A stretch of 64,000 nt of DNA, taken from the NCBI RefSeq assembly GCF_000340215.1, contig NW_006921532.1, positions 9,453,172-9,517,171 of the forward strand, given 5' to 3'. The DNA comes from Pseudocercospora fijiensis CIRAD86 (taxonomy: Eukaryota; Ascomycota; Dothideomycetes; Mycosphaerellales; Mycosphaerellaceae). Below the pieces are notes generated by a model. That model did not search any database, was not told the DNA's origin, and saw nothing but the letters and a program-made list of their open reading frames with translations. This document shows, piece after piece, positions 11,222 through 22,865 of the stretch (positions within the stretch are counted from its first letter, which is position 1; each line of letters starts with the position of its first letter). Made by a program: the position numbers and the translations under genes.

Positions 11222-11561
11222 GCTAGCTCTCAGGCAGCATGTGATGTCACGTTTCTGGAGCTAAACGCATCACTTCCGGTCTGCTGCTATTGTCAGAACT
11301 AGCTACTTGCGTCAGTTATTGTGGACTCACATGAAAGTCTGACGCACGGGCCGCTCAGTGAGAGATGCCTTGCCACGTTAAAACCAGCCACTTTCTTGCT
11401 TCGTTCTCTTTCTCTTCCACCATCACACACACAGCGATTGCAGCCTCCCGGTTGAGAAGGACTACTAAGAATCCTTACAGCAGGCCAAGATTATCAGAAC
11501 CACCATCTAGAGACGAGGATCGACAGGCATACAGGGCTAGCCATACAGCACTGCCGTCGTC
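11222..11561. other. Intergenic spacer
   Basis: Holds the MED8 3' end and the upstream region of the next gene, with a C/T-rich stretch near 11400-11440 typical of fungal core promoters. Nothing else seen. Confidence 0.4.
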
Positions 11562-13046
11562 ATGGGCTGGGCTACAATCGTCAATGGTGTACTAACACAC
11601 ACCAGCAAGGCGGATCAAGACAGAGTCGCAGCTCTGTTCGAGAAAGAAATTGAATTGTGGAAGCTCCAGACCTTCGACACATTCACACTCTGGATCGCAA
11701 TTCGGGGTGCACCAGACGCCAGCAAGGTCTACGACCACGGACAGTTCCTTGGGTACGACACGTACAGCATCGAAGTTTGGGGCCGAGAGGCAGATGTGGT
11801 CCGCGTCGAACTTGACAAGAATGGCAAAGTGCAGATCAAGACTCCCGGCCGATGGCTGAGCGTCGCCGCTTACATGGACACGAAGCCGTTGCCTGAGGTT
11901 GTCAGATGGTCCGTCACTCCGGGAAAGTTGAGCGACGATGATAAGCAGTCCATGTGGGACAGACAGTGGGACTGGGTAAGCTCAATCAATGGCACTGCGT
12001 ATACCTGGCAATGGATGGATATGCTGACCACATAAACTACAGTGGCAGAATCGTAGCAAGACTCTCCACAAGCATTTCGACTTCCCTCGATTGCCAGCTG
12101 AGCTTCGCGAGACCATCTACTCTCACGCATACGACGTTACCGTCCGACCATACACAATCTCGAAGTGCTTTCCCTTCGCCGCCCGCTCTCCGTTCGCAAT
12201 TCCAATCCAGCGCACTTCACTCCTGCTCCTCAATCGACTGTACTACAAGGAAGCAAGCCACGTCCTCTTCAAATGTGCAACTTTCAAGGTCAACACCAGA
12301 CAAGTCTTGCAGCGCCTCACCTGCAACGACCTCGTCGGGTCTCGAATCACCAAAATTGAGCTTAGTCTCAGCCACGAAGACTTCCTGAAGCTGTTCCGCT
12401 TCAAGGGCGACCCAAAATTCTGCTCCCACCCGCCTAAGACTGCCCTGGCCCTGCGCTACATGGTCAATCTTGCGAACTGTAAGTACAAAAGGCATCACTC
12501 CGCCCGACGACAGCAGCTGTGGCCGTCATGTTACAGACAGTAGGCTGGTCCTAGCCTTTGCCCTTCGAGCGATCTTTCCGAAACACACGCTGACAGTCTT
12601 GCCCTTCGCTTTTAGTGACCATCGACATCGACGCCCCAGCGCGTACATCAGTTTCGTCCCCGTCCTTTCCCACGGGCCGTCGCGTCGCCTGTCAGGATAA
12701 GGCTGTTGACTACATTCTCGGTGCCGCAGCGCCATTCATCAACGTAATCAAGAACGTCAAGGTCACGGGGTACGCCAAGACCAAAGTCAAGAAAGACTTT
12801 GAAGCGTTCTGTACCGCGGAGAGGAAGTTCTACGAGTCGTGGTGCAATCTGGCGGAGTTCAACAATTGCGTAGAGGAATATGATCAGTGGATGGAGGACG
12901 ATGGTGGCGTGAGCTTGGATGCGCAGGGCGATGGCGATGCTGATGGCAAGGAGGATGTGGGTGGCGATGATGCGGAGGAGTCCGAGTGGCCTCCAGTATG
13001 CCGCTGCGAGACGAGCTGCGAGTATGGGTCTTGGAAGGCTGAGTGA
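11562..13046 (+). CDS. Three-exon protein of unknown function, F-box-like central segment
   Basis: Exons 11562-11975, 12043-12478 and 12616-13046 join in frame to 426 residues. Intron 1 (67 bp) has GTAAGC, CTGAC and ACTACAG; intron 2 (137 bp) starts GTAAGT and ends TTTTAG. Exon 1 encodes an aromatic-rich region (WGREADVVRVELDKNGKVQI). Exon 2 begins WQNRSKTLHKHFDFPRLPAE and has RLPAELRETIYSHAYDV, which resembles the F-box-like opening (LPxELRxxIY) of many lineage-expanded ascomycete proteins, then LLLNRLYYKEASHVLFKCAT. The C-terminus is acidic and ends with a cysteine pair region (PPVCRCETSCEYG). No enzyme motif is seen. A role as a ubiquitin-ligase adaptor would be a guess. The exact start is the first suitable ATG; the splice joins are well supported. 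Confidence 0.75.
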
Positions 13047-13440
13047 TACTCGGGAGGCGGAGACTCGAGTCTCGAGAGACGGCCATTTCGGTTGGATCTT
13101 TTTGTAATGAGAAACAGCATATGAATCAGGCCCTTGCCGTCGGTGATACGAATCATGGCTCTAGACACCGACTGTTTCCATCTGTAAGAGCGGACCGTGG
13201 TCGCCAGCTCAAAGAAGCACCTTCAACAAGCGCAACATTTGCCAGAGTCAGGTCAGCAGTGAACAACAACAAGGGCTCATGACAAGGTCTTCACCACCCA
13301 GTGCCCCGTGATCGCAGGTAGATGTCAATGTGATAGTCGAACCCAACGAGAATGGAAGGCATCGTCCAAAAAACAATACACAAGATGTCACGAAACGCGA
13401 GTGCATTCGGCGTAGAAGGCAAATTCTCACTGACTGCGGC
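13047..13440. other. Intergenic spacer
   Basis: Between the unknown gene and the transporter relic. No coding signal or repeat is recognised. Confidence 0.4.
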
Positions 13441-13720
13441 TCACATATCTAGCGGCTTTGCGGTCTGGCCCATCGTCTTCTGTAGCTTGCCACTGTCGAC
13501 GCTGCGACTTGTCAGTACTCCTCCGCCCGAAAGAGAGACGATTTCGACTTACGAAGGCGCCTGGCCGTCCAGCACTTCAATGTCCTTTACCTTCTTCTTA
13601 TCACTCCTCCATGCCATGAACCATGAGCCCTCGAACAGCTCATCAATCTCTTCCAAGCTTTGGCCAGCAGTCTCGGGAACAACGAGATACACGTAGACCA
13701 AGGACACAAAACACCAATTG
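13441..13720 (-). pseudogene. 3' relic of an MFS sugar transporter
   Basis: The minus strand encodes the end of the last transmembrane helix and the tail of a sugar/H+ symporter: NWCFVSLVYVYLVV followed by the family signature PETAGQSLEEIDELFEGSW and a basic tail. A plausible last intron follows (GTAAGT donor at about 13553, with CTGAC close to the acceptor near 13507), leading to a short final exon that stops at 13441. Upstream of NWCF the frame hits a stop and transporter similarity ends; none of the preceding eleven membrane helices is found up to the next gene. It is therefore a truncated remnant with an intact-looking 3' end and probably not functional. A full gene hidden by many small exons is unlikely, because no helix-coding sequence is seen upstream. 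Confidence 0.7.
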
Positions 13721-14566
13721 CCCGAAGCTTAGACCGGGGATCTCAGGTGTGGATGTACATATTCTTTCCTCTACCGAAGCATTGCCGAAAGTGATCGAGC
13801 CTCATCGAGGACTTCGCAGTCGTATTTTTGGAATGCCCGAGCGTCCGAACGCGAATCGCTGTGCTCATCAAGGGAGTAGACCGCTGTAGCGCGATATGAT
13901 GCAGTCCGAAACCCGTTGGCCGCAAGACAGCCTTGCAACTCTTATAGCATTGTTGATGTATCGCTGGGTGTGATCGAGCAGAAGTGGTGGAGGTGTTGGA
14001 GATGCTGTGCTGTGGAGCGTGGGGCAATACATACTGTACGGTACCTTAGCGTCCCGAGTTTGTTCCCAGGGGGACCTGTACGTCTGCAACAACACGAGGC
14101 GGCCAAGACATGCCAAGATGCATCTACGTAGGGAAAGTCTGCGCAGGCGCAGGTTCGCCGACGGACTGCATGTCACCATCTCCTTGCCATCTTTATCCCC
14201 TCCCAAACACATCCGCTCGTTTGTCACCTGTTGTTGCGACCTGAGCGAGCGAGCGAGGTTCCATCAGTGACCGTCATCAGCAGCGCAATAATCGTCAGCC
14301 TCCCGGTCGTTGACAGCGCCGAGTATTTCGGCTCCGCCACCTCCTGCACAGCAACGGCGACGGCGACGGCGACGGCTACTGTAGTGAGCGCGCTCTACCA
14401 AACCCGAACCCACACCTCCGTTGCGAGTTCGCACTTCCATATCGCCTGCCGGCACAGCGAGGGAAGCAGCGGCGACGACCACTCTTCGCGCTTTGTTCCG
14501 ACCCTCGAGGCCCAGTAGGCCGACGTCGTGAGCAGCAAATACCAACTCTCCTGCGAACACACTACA
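13721..14566. other. Intergenic region upstream of the GH76 gene
   Basis: No recognised gene. It contains a short GGCGAC repeat near 14355-14375. The stretch directly before the start codon presumably holds the promoter and leader of the GH76 gene. Confidence 0.4.
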
Positions 14567-15973
14567 ATGCGCACAACAACGCTCCTCGGCAGCGCCCTGC
14601 TGGCAGCGCGCTCTGCACTTGGCATTGCGCTCGATTTGAAAGACCCCAACTCAATCAAGTCGGCTGCGCGAATAACCGCCGATGGCATGATGAAATGGTA
14701 CACTGGCAACAAGACCGGTGGTATCCCAGGTCTGCTTCCAGGGCCATACTACTGGTGGGAGGCTGGTGCCATGTTTGGCGCCATGATCGATTACTGGTAC
14801 TATACTGGCGATGCCACATACAACGATGTGGTATCGCAAGCGCTCTTGTTCCAAGTTGGACCTGACGACAACTACATGCCTCCCAATCAGTCAAAGTCTC
14901 TCGGAAACGATGATCAGGCCTTTTGGGGCATTGCGGCCATGTCGGCAGCAGAAACCAATTTTCCAAACCCTCCAGAAGACCAGCCTCAGTGGCTGGCATT
15001 GGCACAGGCTGTTTTCAACTCCCAAGCGCTGCGATGGGATACCACTTCATGCGGAGGAGGACTCAAGTGGCAGATCTTCACGTTCAACAACGGATACAAC
15101 TACAAGAACTCCATCTCGAACGGCTGCTTCTTCAACCTCGCTGCACGCTTGGGCTTCTACACCGGCAACACAACATACTATGATTGGGCAAACAAGATGT
15201 GGGATTGGACTCGTGCAATTGGTCTCATGAGTGACAAGTACTACATCTTTGACGGCTCGGACGACAATCTGAACTGCACTGAGCTCAACCATATCCAGTG
15301 GAGCTACAACGCTGGTGTGTACATGTACGGAGCTGCTGTCATGTGGAATGTGGTATGTATTGTCGTGATTACAGGGTCCATCTTCCTTTACTGACCATGC
15401 CTCTAGACTACTGGCGCTGAACGGGACACCTGGCGTCAACGAGCCCAGGGCCTGCTCGAAGGCGCTGCTCAGATCTTTTTCAAGGACAATGTCATGTACG
15501 AAGTCGCTTGCGAGCCCTCGAACAACTGCAACATCGATCAGCAGTCTTTCAAAGCCTACCTGTCCCGCTGGATGGCGGCATCAATCAAGGTCGCTCCATG
15601 GATGCACGACACTGTGTTGCCCCTTCTTGCGTCCTCCGCGCAAGCAGCTGCCAAGTCATGCACTGGAGGTGACGATGGTAAGACCTGCGGCACCAAATGG
15701 ACCACCGGCAGCTATGATGGCGGGTATGGCGTCGGACAGCAGATGAACGCTCTGGAAGTCATTCAGAGCAACCTCATTGACAGCGTCCAAGGACCTCTCG
15801 GCAATAAGACTGGCGCGACGTCCATTGGTAACCCCAACGCCGGAACTGGAGGCGACGGCAACCCAGTCGCTCCACCTGGTAGAATCACAACAGCCGATCG
15901 CGCTGGCGCAGGCATTTTGACAGCATTGGTGCTCATCGGTCTGCTGGGCGGTGCATGGTGGATGGTTGCTTAG
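14567..15973 (+). CDS. GH76 mannan endo-1,6-alpha-mannosidase-like, GPI-anchored (DFG5/DCW1 type)
   Basis: Two exons, 14567-15352 and 15407-15973, with a 54-bp intron (GTATGT...CTGAC...CTCTAG) give 450 residues. Order: signal peptide (residues 1 to about 20, [20 protein letters not shown]), a GH76 (alpha/alpha)6-barrel catalytic domain, and a C-terminal hydrophobic tail ([18 protein letters not shown]) after a small-residue linker, as in GPI-anchored proteins. The adjacent aspartates typical of GH76 are in GNDDQAFW near residue 114. Several Asn-X-Thr/Ser sites are present. Fungal Dfg5/Dcw1 proteins are thought to link GPI-mannoproteins to wall glucan by acting on the GPI core glycan, and act at the plasma membrane and wall. 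The start at 14567 opens the signal peptide; no better ATG lies upstream in frame. Confidence 0.92.
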
Positions 15974-16704
15974 GTAAGGCAGAACACAGAAATGGGAAGA
16001 ATTGCGGCGTTCAATTTGGATGAGGCGCTCCAGCCGTGTATATGTAGCGAAAGAAGCCACGTCGGCCGTGGATCGTCTTTCACATCAGTGCTATCTGGAA
16101 GCACGATAGTCTGGAAATGTCTAATGCCAGAGTTCGCGCGCGAGTTACGACTTTATGTTTTTGCTCTAGTTTGTATGCAAAGTTTTATCCACGAAAGAGT
16201 ACTGTACGGCCAGACTTCTAGATCCTGCTATCTACCTCAAGGGCGTAACAGGTACCTTGCCATTCTTGTGCTGTGGCATGGAATGGAGATGACATGGAAA
16301 TTCTTCATCAGTGCCAAGTGTGTGCGCTCATTGAAGAGACGACTCATAGCGTCAAGAAATTACGCACACAAAGGAAGATCGAGAGCTCGATTTCATTCGC
16401 GTCCATTCTTCGAAAGACTATGTAAGACTCAAGGAGCTCAAGCGCTGCAGTGAGGGCCTCAGCGTCTCCTTAATCCTCGAATGCGTTGAATCCTTATGCG
16501 TCTGACCGTGCAAAGCTCCCACATGTGTTCTTCTGAGCCTTCATGCTTCCGATGCTCCATCAGTTTTCGGAAGTTCTTCTTCGGTCCAAGCGAATTCAAA
16601 TCCCTGCTTTGTACACTGAAGCTATGCGCTGCGTCTTGTTCCTGATTACCCGGCTGGCCTGTTGACCTGTCCACACAACGTGACTCTAATCGAGATTGGC
16701 CTCA
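15974..16704. other. Intergenic, convergent 3' ends
   Basis: 731 bp between the ends of the GH76 gene and the RID-like gene. Open frames here are short and resemble nothing. No repeat was recognised. Confidence 0.4.
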
Positions 16705-18983
16705 TCAATCAATCTCAATGGCGTTCTCGGCTGGTACAACGAACGCCGAGACCTCATCATCTGTCTTCTGCAAGGCTTTGATGACGTTCGTGAAGATAGC
16801 CTCCATGACCACAGGAGGCACAGCATCGCCAACCATGCCCACTGCTTTGGTCCACGGAGTTCGGCCATTCCTGCTCTCAATTCGCATCTTGTAAGTATCA
16901 GGGAATGTTTGAAGACGCATGACCTCCCGTATGGTGAATTTACGTCGGCCATTAGGGTGCAGTGCAGAAGGGCCTGCACGATCGACAATGTGCTGCAAGA
17001 CCTTATTGCCGTCTGCCGCTGGCAGATTCCTGGGCTTCATGCGCTGCTCCTGGCGCATCTGCTGTGGGTTGTGGTTTGTGGCATCTGGCTTGATGTTCGA
17101 GATTGCCTCATTAACCGTCATGAATGGTCTGAGGCCTGGACCACTCGTCTCGGCTGGAAATTCAGGGAGTAGCTGTCCTGGACTGCAGAAAATCAGCGGA
17201 CGTTATTGGAACATTGTGCATCAGGTACTTACCAAGCTGCGATGACAATCAAACGTTTTCTTCCTTGTGGGTTGCGGTGATTGACAAAGTTTAGCACTCT
17301 CCACTCCACGTCCCAGCCCATACTGGTAAACTGATTAATCCAAAGCTGCCAATAAGGTTTGTTGACCCTTTTCCACAGTAGACCTGGGGCTTGCTCGAAA
17401 GTCATGACGCGACATTGTGTCTTGCGTGCAGCCTCTGCTACCATGAATGATGCAGCAATATTTTCTTCGTCGTTCTTTCCATCGACGGTGTGCTGCATTG
17501 ACCAATAGCGACATGGGCACGAGCTGTGCAAGACGTCGACTGTGAGCACTTCGCGATCTTGCAGAAAGTCGGCGACGTTCATCTGCAATGTGCGGCAGGT
17601 CGGGTGGTTCAATTGATGCGTTTCAGCGACATGCTTTTCTCGTTCCACCCCGTATTTCACATTCAAGCCGGCCATGCGAGCGCCTTCGCTAACCCCGCCC
17701 ATGCCACAGTATAGATCGGTGATGGCGTATTTCTTCTGCAGCGGTGGGTACAATCGTGTGAGCCCACCTCGAGGTGTAGGCCCTTGGTGGGGCGGGCTGA
17801 AAGTTGATGGGCCTGCTTCAACCTCTTCAGAGTATGTCGTTCTGTGATATTTTGTCACTCGACTGAGAGGAAGGCCTGACGCCTTAGCCTCAGGTGCAAA
17901 GACATCTGTCATCTCGTGACTCTCTTCAGTGAAAGTCCGCTTTCGCTTCTTGGTAGGCTGTACTTTTGTCACAACAACCTCATCATCAGAGTCATCAATC
18001 GTAATAGTGCTGCGACGCTTGCGTGATGGCTCCGGCGCTGGACCTGAAGATTCTGTTGACATTGCGGCGCTGCTCGACGCGCGCTGTCTGCGCATCAGGC
18101 CCCTCTGGTACGTCCTCAGAAGTTGAACACGAGAAACGCTGTATCCGGGATCGGCCTCAGCGGGCGCCAGTCTTCGGAACACCTCGCGCTTAACTTTGCC
18201 ATCACTCTTGTCGAAGTGTCGTACTGATGCCCATCTCACCACCAATCGTGCTTCCTCATTGATCACAGCACTATTGTACACCCACCTCGGATTGTCATAT
18301 TTGTCGAGAACCAACTGTCCGTTGTTGTCCCTTTTCATCTGTGACCAATTCTCAGGACATGGCACCGTCCGGAATGAATGCGCGGGAAAAATGGCATTCG
18401 TGAAGATCACTTCTCGAATTCTTTTGACGAGCGATAGAGAAACCTCTTCCATGCCGGTCACAAAGTTTGGGCGTGAGTCTCGCAATGGCACTAAAAGTAT
18501 AGCCACCAGCTCGTTGATGTTCTTCTCGAACATGTTGTCCATATGGCGGCAACACTTAAGCAGAATGCCACGGAGCTTGAAAGCGTGTGGTTGATAGCCA
18601 AGGGCGCGTTCGCGGATGATGTGCTCAATTTTGAAGAATGTGCCGTTATGCAGCTCGACCGTGTCTCCTGGGCCGATTCGCGCGCCATCTTCAATTGTTG
18701 CGAAGTCCGCTCGGTCATGGCCAGGCGGCACCGCTGTGCGTGAATGTCTGATGTGCCGAAAGAATTCTTCTTCTGTGAGCTGCTCTACAGCATCTTCGCC
18801 TTCATTGTCGTACTCTTCAGCGTCTGGAATTGGTGGGATCGAGCTGCTGTCATCTTCATCGTCGCTTGTGAGGTCTATGATGTTGAAAGGTGCATCATCT
18901 GCAGGCTCAGGTGTGGGAGAGGTGTCCATGAGCCTTGACTTGGGCTTCGGGACCGGCTTCGATGGCTTGAGAAAGCGACGCAT
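16705..18983 (-). CDS. RID: RID-like C5-cytosine DNA methyltransferase (RIP/MIP-type)
   Basis: Exon 1 is 18983-17233 and exon 2 is 17182-16705, separated by a 50-bp intron (GTAAGT...CTGCAG); the product is 742 residues. The N-terminal half has an acidic start and a BAH-like region (from about residue 97, DGARIGPGDTVELHNGTFFK). The methyltransferase domain begins near residue 418: motif I DLYCGMGGVSEGA, motif IV with the catalytic Pro-Cys in SSCPCRYWSMQHT near 489, a motif VI variant FEQAPGLLW in place of the usual ENV, motif VIII NPQGRKRLIVIAA spanning the splice site region, and motif X VGDAVPPVV near 700. The splice join yields IAACPGQLLPEFP, as expected for the family. Length and motif variants fit RID of Neurospora and Masc1 of Ascobolus better than the larger DIM-2. 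RID is required for RIP in Neurospora during the sexual cycle. Activity here is inferred. Confidence 0.9.
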
Positions 18984-20315
18984 GGTGGCGGAATTCAGCG
19001 AAACATATGTAGCGTCTGTGTCTCAGGCGCGCGACCGCTATAGGCGGCAGACCGCAGGTGATGTCGTTGTTGGTGACAAAGAACTGAGGCGAAAGAAGGC
19101 GAAAGAAGGCGAAAAGTGAAGTTCACTTCTGGGAAAGCAAGGGTGCATGGAAGACTGCAGGTGATGTTGCACGAATGGCTAGCGGCTGCTGCCATCACTA
19201 CAACAGCCATGCAACGGTCGTGCATCTCGCGCCTGCCTGCAGATGGGTGGAAGGTGTCTGGACTCTCGCTCAGAGATGCGAAGAGAGATTGACTCCCTCA
19301 TTTCGTTTCTTCTCTGCTGCTGCTATTCCATCACGGGCTCGAACTGCCTGAGGCGTGGTAGCCTCGAAATGCTTGAGGCGTTCTCCTTATTGCCAAAGTT
19401 CCCATCTGCAAATAGCCGCATGATGAGGCAAACGCAGCGCATCATCGCCGCTCTTTATGTGGCTTCTGACATGGGTATGTCGGCGCATTGTGCAAACGGG
19501 AAATGGCATTGAGGTGCGCTTGTGCTTGTTCGAAAGGCGTGTCTTGGCCATCTCCTAGCCTGCATGTGATTCTCGGGCCTCTCTGTGCAGATATGGAGCA
19601 TTCAGAGCATGTCGAGCGCAGATGCGTAGAAGGCTGCTCAAGCTTGACAATGGAGTGAAGCGTGAAGTCAGCAGCTCCCCTGCACCTGCCCTGCCCTGCC
19701 CTGCACCTGCCCTGCACCTGCACCTGCACCTGCCCCCGGCTCGCTTACGCACTTGCCGTGCCGAGCGCTCCGATCCAGGGCTCAACGGCCGAGGGGTCTT
19801 TGAATTTTCTACCTTGACCTTGAACGCTCTCGCAATAAAATGTATCCACGCGACGGACAGAGACGTAAGCGCGAAGCTGCCGCCAGTAGTCATGTTCCTT
19901 CGCGCATAATTACCACCTTCGATCTCGAGCACGCGACCGCGCAGCCTCCAACCTCTCTCTCCCTCCCTCTCTCCCCGGACATCACTCAACCACCTTTAGA
20001 CAAGAAACTAGCGAGGAAGAAGGTGAGTTTGAGGACGCTTGAATAGACGTGCGCAACCTGCGTTCCGCAAGAGCTTGGTGATGATCTGCAAGTATACCTT
20101 ATAGATGTTGTAAGTTGCCTTTGGAGTCGTTGAGTCGGTTGGAGAATAGAACTGACAACCGAGCAGAGACTTCGGATCCTGTGTGATCGAGAAACTACTC
20201 GTGACTGAGAGAGCTCAAGTCAATCTGCATTCCACTGTGGCTAGACTTTTCATGAGCATTTGCTGATGCAGCACATTGCACAGACATATCCAGCCTCGTC
20301 CCATAAATCGTCAAG
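18984..20315. promoter_or_regulatory. Divergent intergenic region, RID-like gene / ADE4
   Basis: 1.3 kb with no recognised gene; it must hold the promoters of both flanking genes. A C/T-rich stretch at 19945-19980 and a good donor site (AAGAAG|GTGAGT at about 20020) suggest that the ADE4 transcript may start near there and carry a 5' UTR intron; this is unproven. A CCTGC-type simple repeat lies at 19677-19737. Confidence 0.45.
19677..19737. repeat. Simple repeat (CCTGC / ACCTGC units)
   Basis: Imperfect tandem CCTGCC and CACCTG units between the RID-like gene and ADE4. Low-complexity DNA with no coding role seen. Confidence 0.85.
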
Positions 20316-22149
20316 ATGTGTGGCATTCTCGCTGTCATTCTAGCCTCACAATCCGCAGATGCTGCGCCAGAAATCCATCAGGTAAGGCAAATCTGACTTG
20401 ATTCTTGGATATTTGCGCTGCTTTCCATGCTGACAACCCCAGGCCCTGTACTACCTCCAACACCGAGGCCAAGATGCTTGCGGAATCGCGACTTGCTCTA
20501 AGGGCGGCAAAATCTTCCAATGCAAAGGCAACGGCTTGGCCTCGAAAGTCTTCCAGGAAGGCAGGAGAGTCGCAGACTTGCCAGGCTACATGGGCTTGGG
20601 CCATTTGAGATATCCGACCGCGGGCAGCAGCGCCAACGCCGAAGCTCAGCCATTTTACGTCAATTCGCCATACGGCATATGCTTCACCCACAACGGCAAC
20701 CTGATCAATGCTCCAGAATTGAAGGAATACTTGGACAAGGAGGCGCATCGACACATCAATACCGAGTCCGACAGCGAACTCATGCTGAACATCTTCGCCG
20801 ACGAATTGAACGAAACCGGAAAAGCCCGCATCAACTCCGCCGACTGCTTCCGCGCACTCGAGCGCATGTACAAGAGGTGTAAGGGTGGCTGGGCTTGTAC
20901 AGCCATGCTTGCTGGCTTTGGCTTGATCGGCTTCCGTGATCCATACGGCATTCGCCCAATGGTGCTTGGCGAGAGGGAGTCTCTTGATGTTGAAGGCGGC
21001 AAGGATTACATGATGGCATCTGAGTCTGTCGCTCTCAGTCAAAACGGATACGGGAAGTTCAAGGATATCCTGCCAGGTCAGGCCGTCATCATCGAGAAAG
21101 GCAAGGCACCACAATTCCACCAAGTCAGCAAACAGATGGACTACGCACCCGACATCTTCGAATATGTTTACTTCGCACGTCCGGAAAGTGTTATCGACAA
21201 TATCTCTGTCTACCGCGCGCGCCAGCTTATGGGCTACAGCCTCGCTGAAACGATCAAGAAGCAATTGGGCCTGGAGCAATTGAAGGAGATTGATGCAGTC
21301 ATTCCTATCCCAGAGACTTCACTCGTGTCTGCATATGCTGTGAGCAAGCATCTCAAGATTCCATACTGCCAAGGCTTCGTCAAGAATCGCTATATCTTCC
21401 GGACGTTCATTATGCCTTCACAAAAGGCACGACAGCGGGGCGTACGTGCGAAGCTCAACGCTATACCACTGGAATTTGAAGGCAAGAACGTGCTGCTCGT
21501 CGACGACAGTATCGTTCGTGGCACCACTTCTCGAGAAATCGTCATCATGGCGAGAGAAGCTGGCGCAAAGAAGGTCTTTTTCAGTAGCTGTGCGCCGCCT
21601 ATCACGCACGCGCATATTTACGGGATTGACCTGGCGAGTCAGGATGAGCTCGTGGCTCATCAGAGAACAACCGACGACATCTCCAAACACATCGGCGCAG
21701 ACGGTGTCGTCTATCAAGACATACACGACCTGCAAGCGGCTTGCGCAAAGGATAGTCCGCGTCCTGACCAGAAGTTCGAGATCGGAGTCTTCTGCGGCAA
21801 GTACGTAACGCCAGTCGATGATGGCTATTTCGAGCATCTTAACCGCATCCGCGGCGAGACGAAGAAAATGAAGGTCATGGAGAAAGCCATGCAGAACGTG
21901 TCTCTCGGGACTGCCAGCCAGAAGGATCTGAAGATGGCAGTCAATGGCGTGGAGGTGACTGATGCAGGCGAAGTCGTTGCCCGGGATTCTGGCTCTGATG
22001 GCGAAGGACGTGTGCCAAAGCGAGAGCGAGTCGATCGGTTGTCTCGCGGCAACAGCTTCTCACGACCGACCATGAATGGGGATGGCGAGAAGCGGGACTC
22101 TCAGGACGTTGCTCTCCATAACATCAATGATCACGACGGCCAGGCATGA
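20316..22149 (+). CDS. ADE4: Amidophosphoribosyltransferase (first step of de novo purine synthesis)
   Basis: Converts PRPP and glutamine to 5-phosphoribosylamine. Exon 1 is 20316-20381 ([20 protein letters not shown]), then a 61-bp intron (GTAAGG...CTGAC...CCCCAG), then exon 2 is 20443-22149; the product is 590 residues. The catalytic N-terminal cysteine is Cys2, exposed after removal of Met1, as in class II (Ntn) glutamine amidotransferases; HRGQDACGI follows directly after the intron and [11 protein letters not shown] further on. The C-terminal phosphoribosyltransferase domain carries the PRPP loop [14 protein letters not shown] near residue 371. The last 80 or so residues are a polar extension that looks disordered, a common feature of filamentous-fungal Ade4. 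Without the tiny first exon the catalytic cysteine would be missed. Confidence 0.96.
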
Positions 22150-22865
22150 TTGAACGCAATGACCTCTTACGCAGGCATGAAAACTTGGGCGGCGTTTCCG
22201 GGGAACTGGGTGCTACGGCTTAGAAGGCGTCGCAAGACAGGTAACGGAGGATATTTGGTTTGCTGCTGGCAAGAAGTTGCCCTTCTGCTTCATGACTTCG
22301 ATCAGCGCCTTTGAGGCCGCAGCCAGATTGTTGTTGAGACCTCAAAAAGATGAAGTGCAACACGATCACGTCTTTGCCGAAATCACATGTGTGCTTCCTT
22401 CGGAGATCAGGCGAGATTGGGCGCATTGTCCGACGCTGCACCAATCGCGCTGCCGAAATGCGAAACAGCACCCTGGTCGCTTGACACTTGGTGTGTTAAT
22501 TGACATTGTTTATATGGCTTCAGGAAATACTTTGCATTGCGACATCTGATGGACGGCACTAACAGCTCCGCCTCTATTGCGGAAAATTGCTTGGACGATC
22601 GATGCTAGCGTGGCGTGGCTCAAACTCTCTTATAAGGGCATGCCATGGGTAGGTCCTGCGGTCTGAGTCTTTACGTGAGACGACGCTGGGACATCACTTG
22701 GACGGGCCGGCTAGATGGGATCAAGGAATCTTGCAATACAAGAGTAAGTCAAATCAGTCTTGTGCGTCTTCTTCACTCCCATCAACAGATTCTTTTATCC
22801 TATCACGCCTGCAAGCCAGGTAGTCATCCATTCAGTTCCTCAAAAATTCCATACTCACGAGAAGA
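22150..22865. other. Intergenic spacer
   Basis: 716 bp between ADE4 and the GH5 gene. No gene recognised. It should contain the GH5 promoter; a TATAAG sequence occurs at about 22630. Confidence 0.4.

Noticed and set aside
14231..14518. Ser/Thr/Ala-rich 95-codon frame upstream of the GH76 gene
   Set aside because: Driven by a GGCGAC simple repeat; no motif and no splice link to the GH76 gene.
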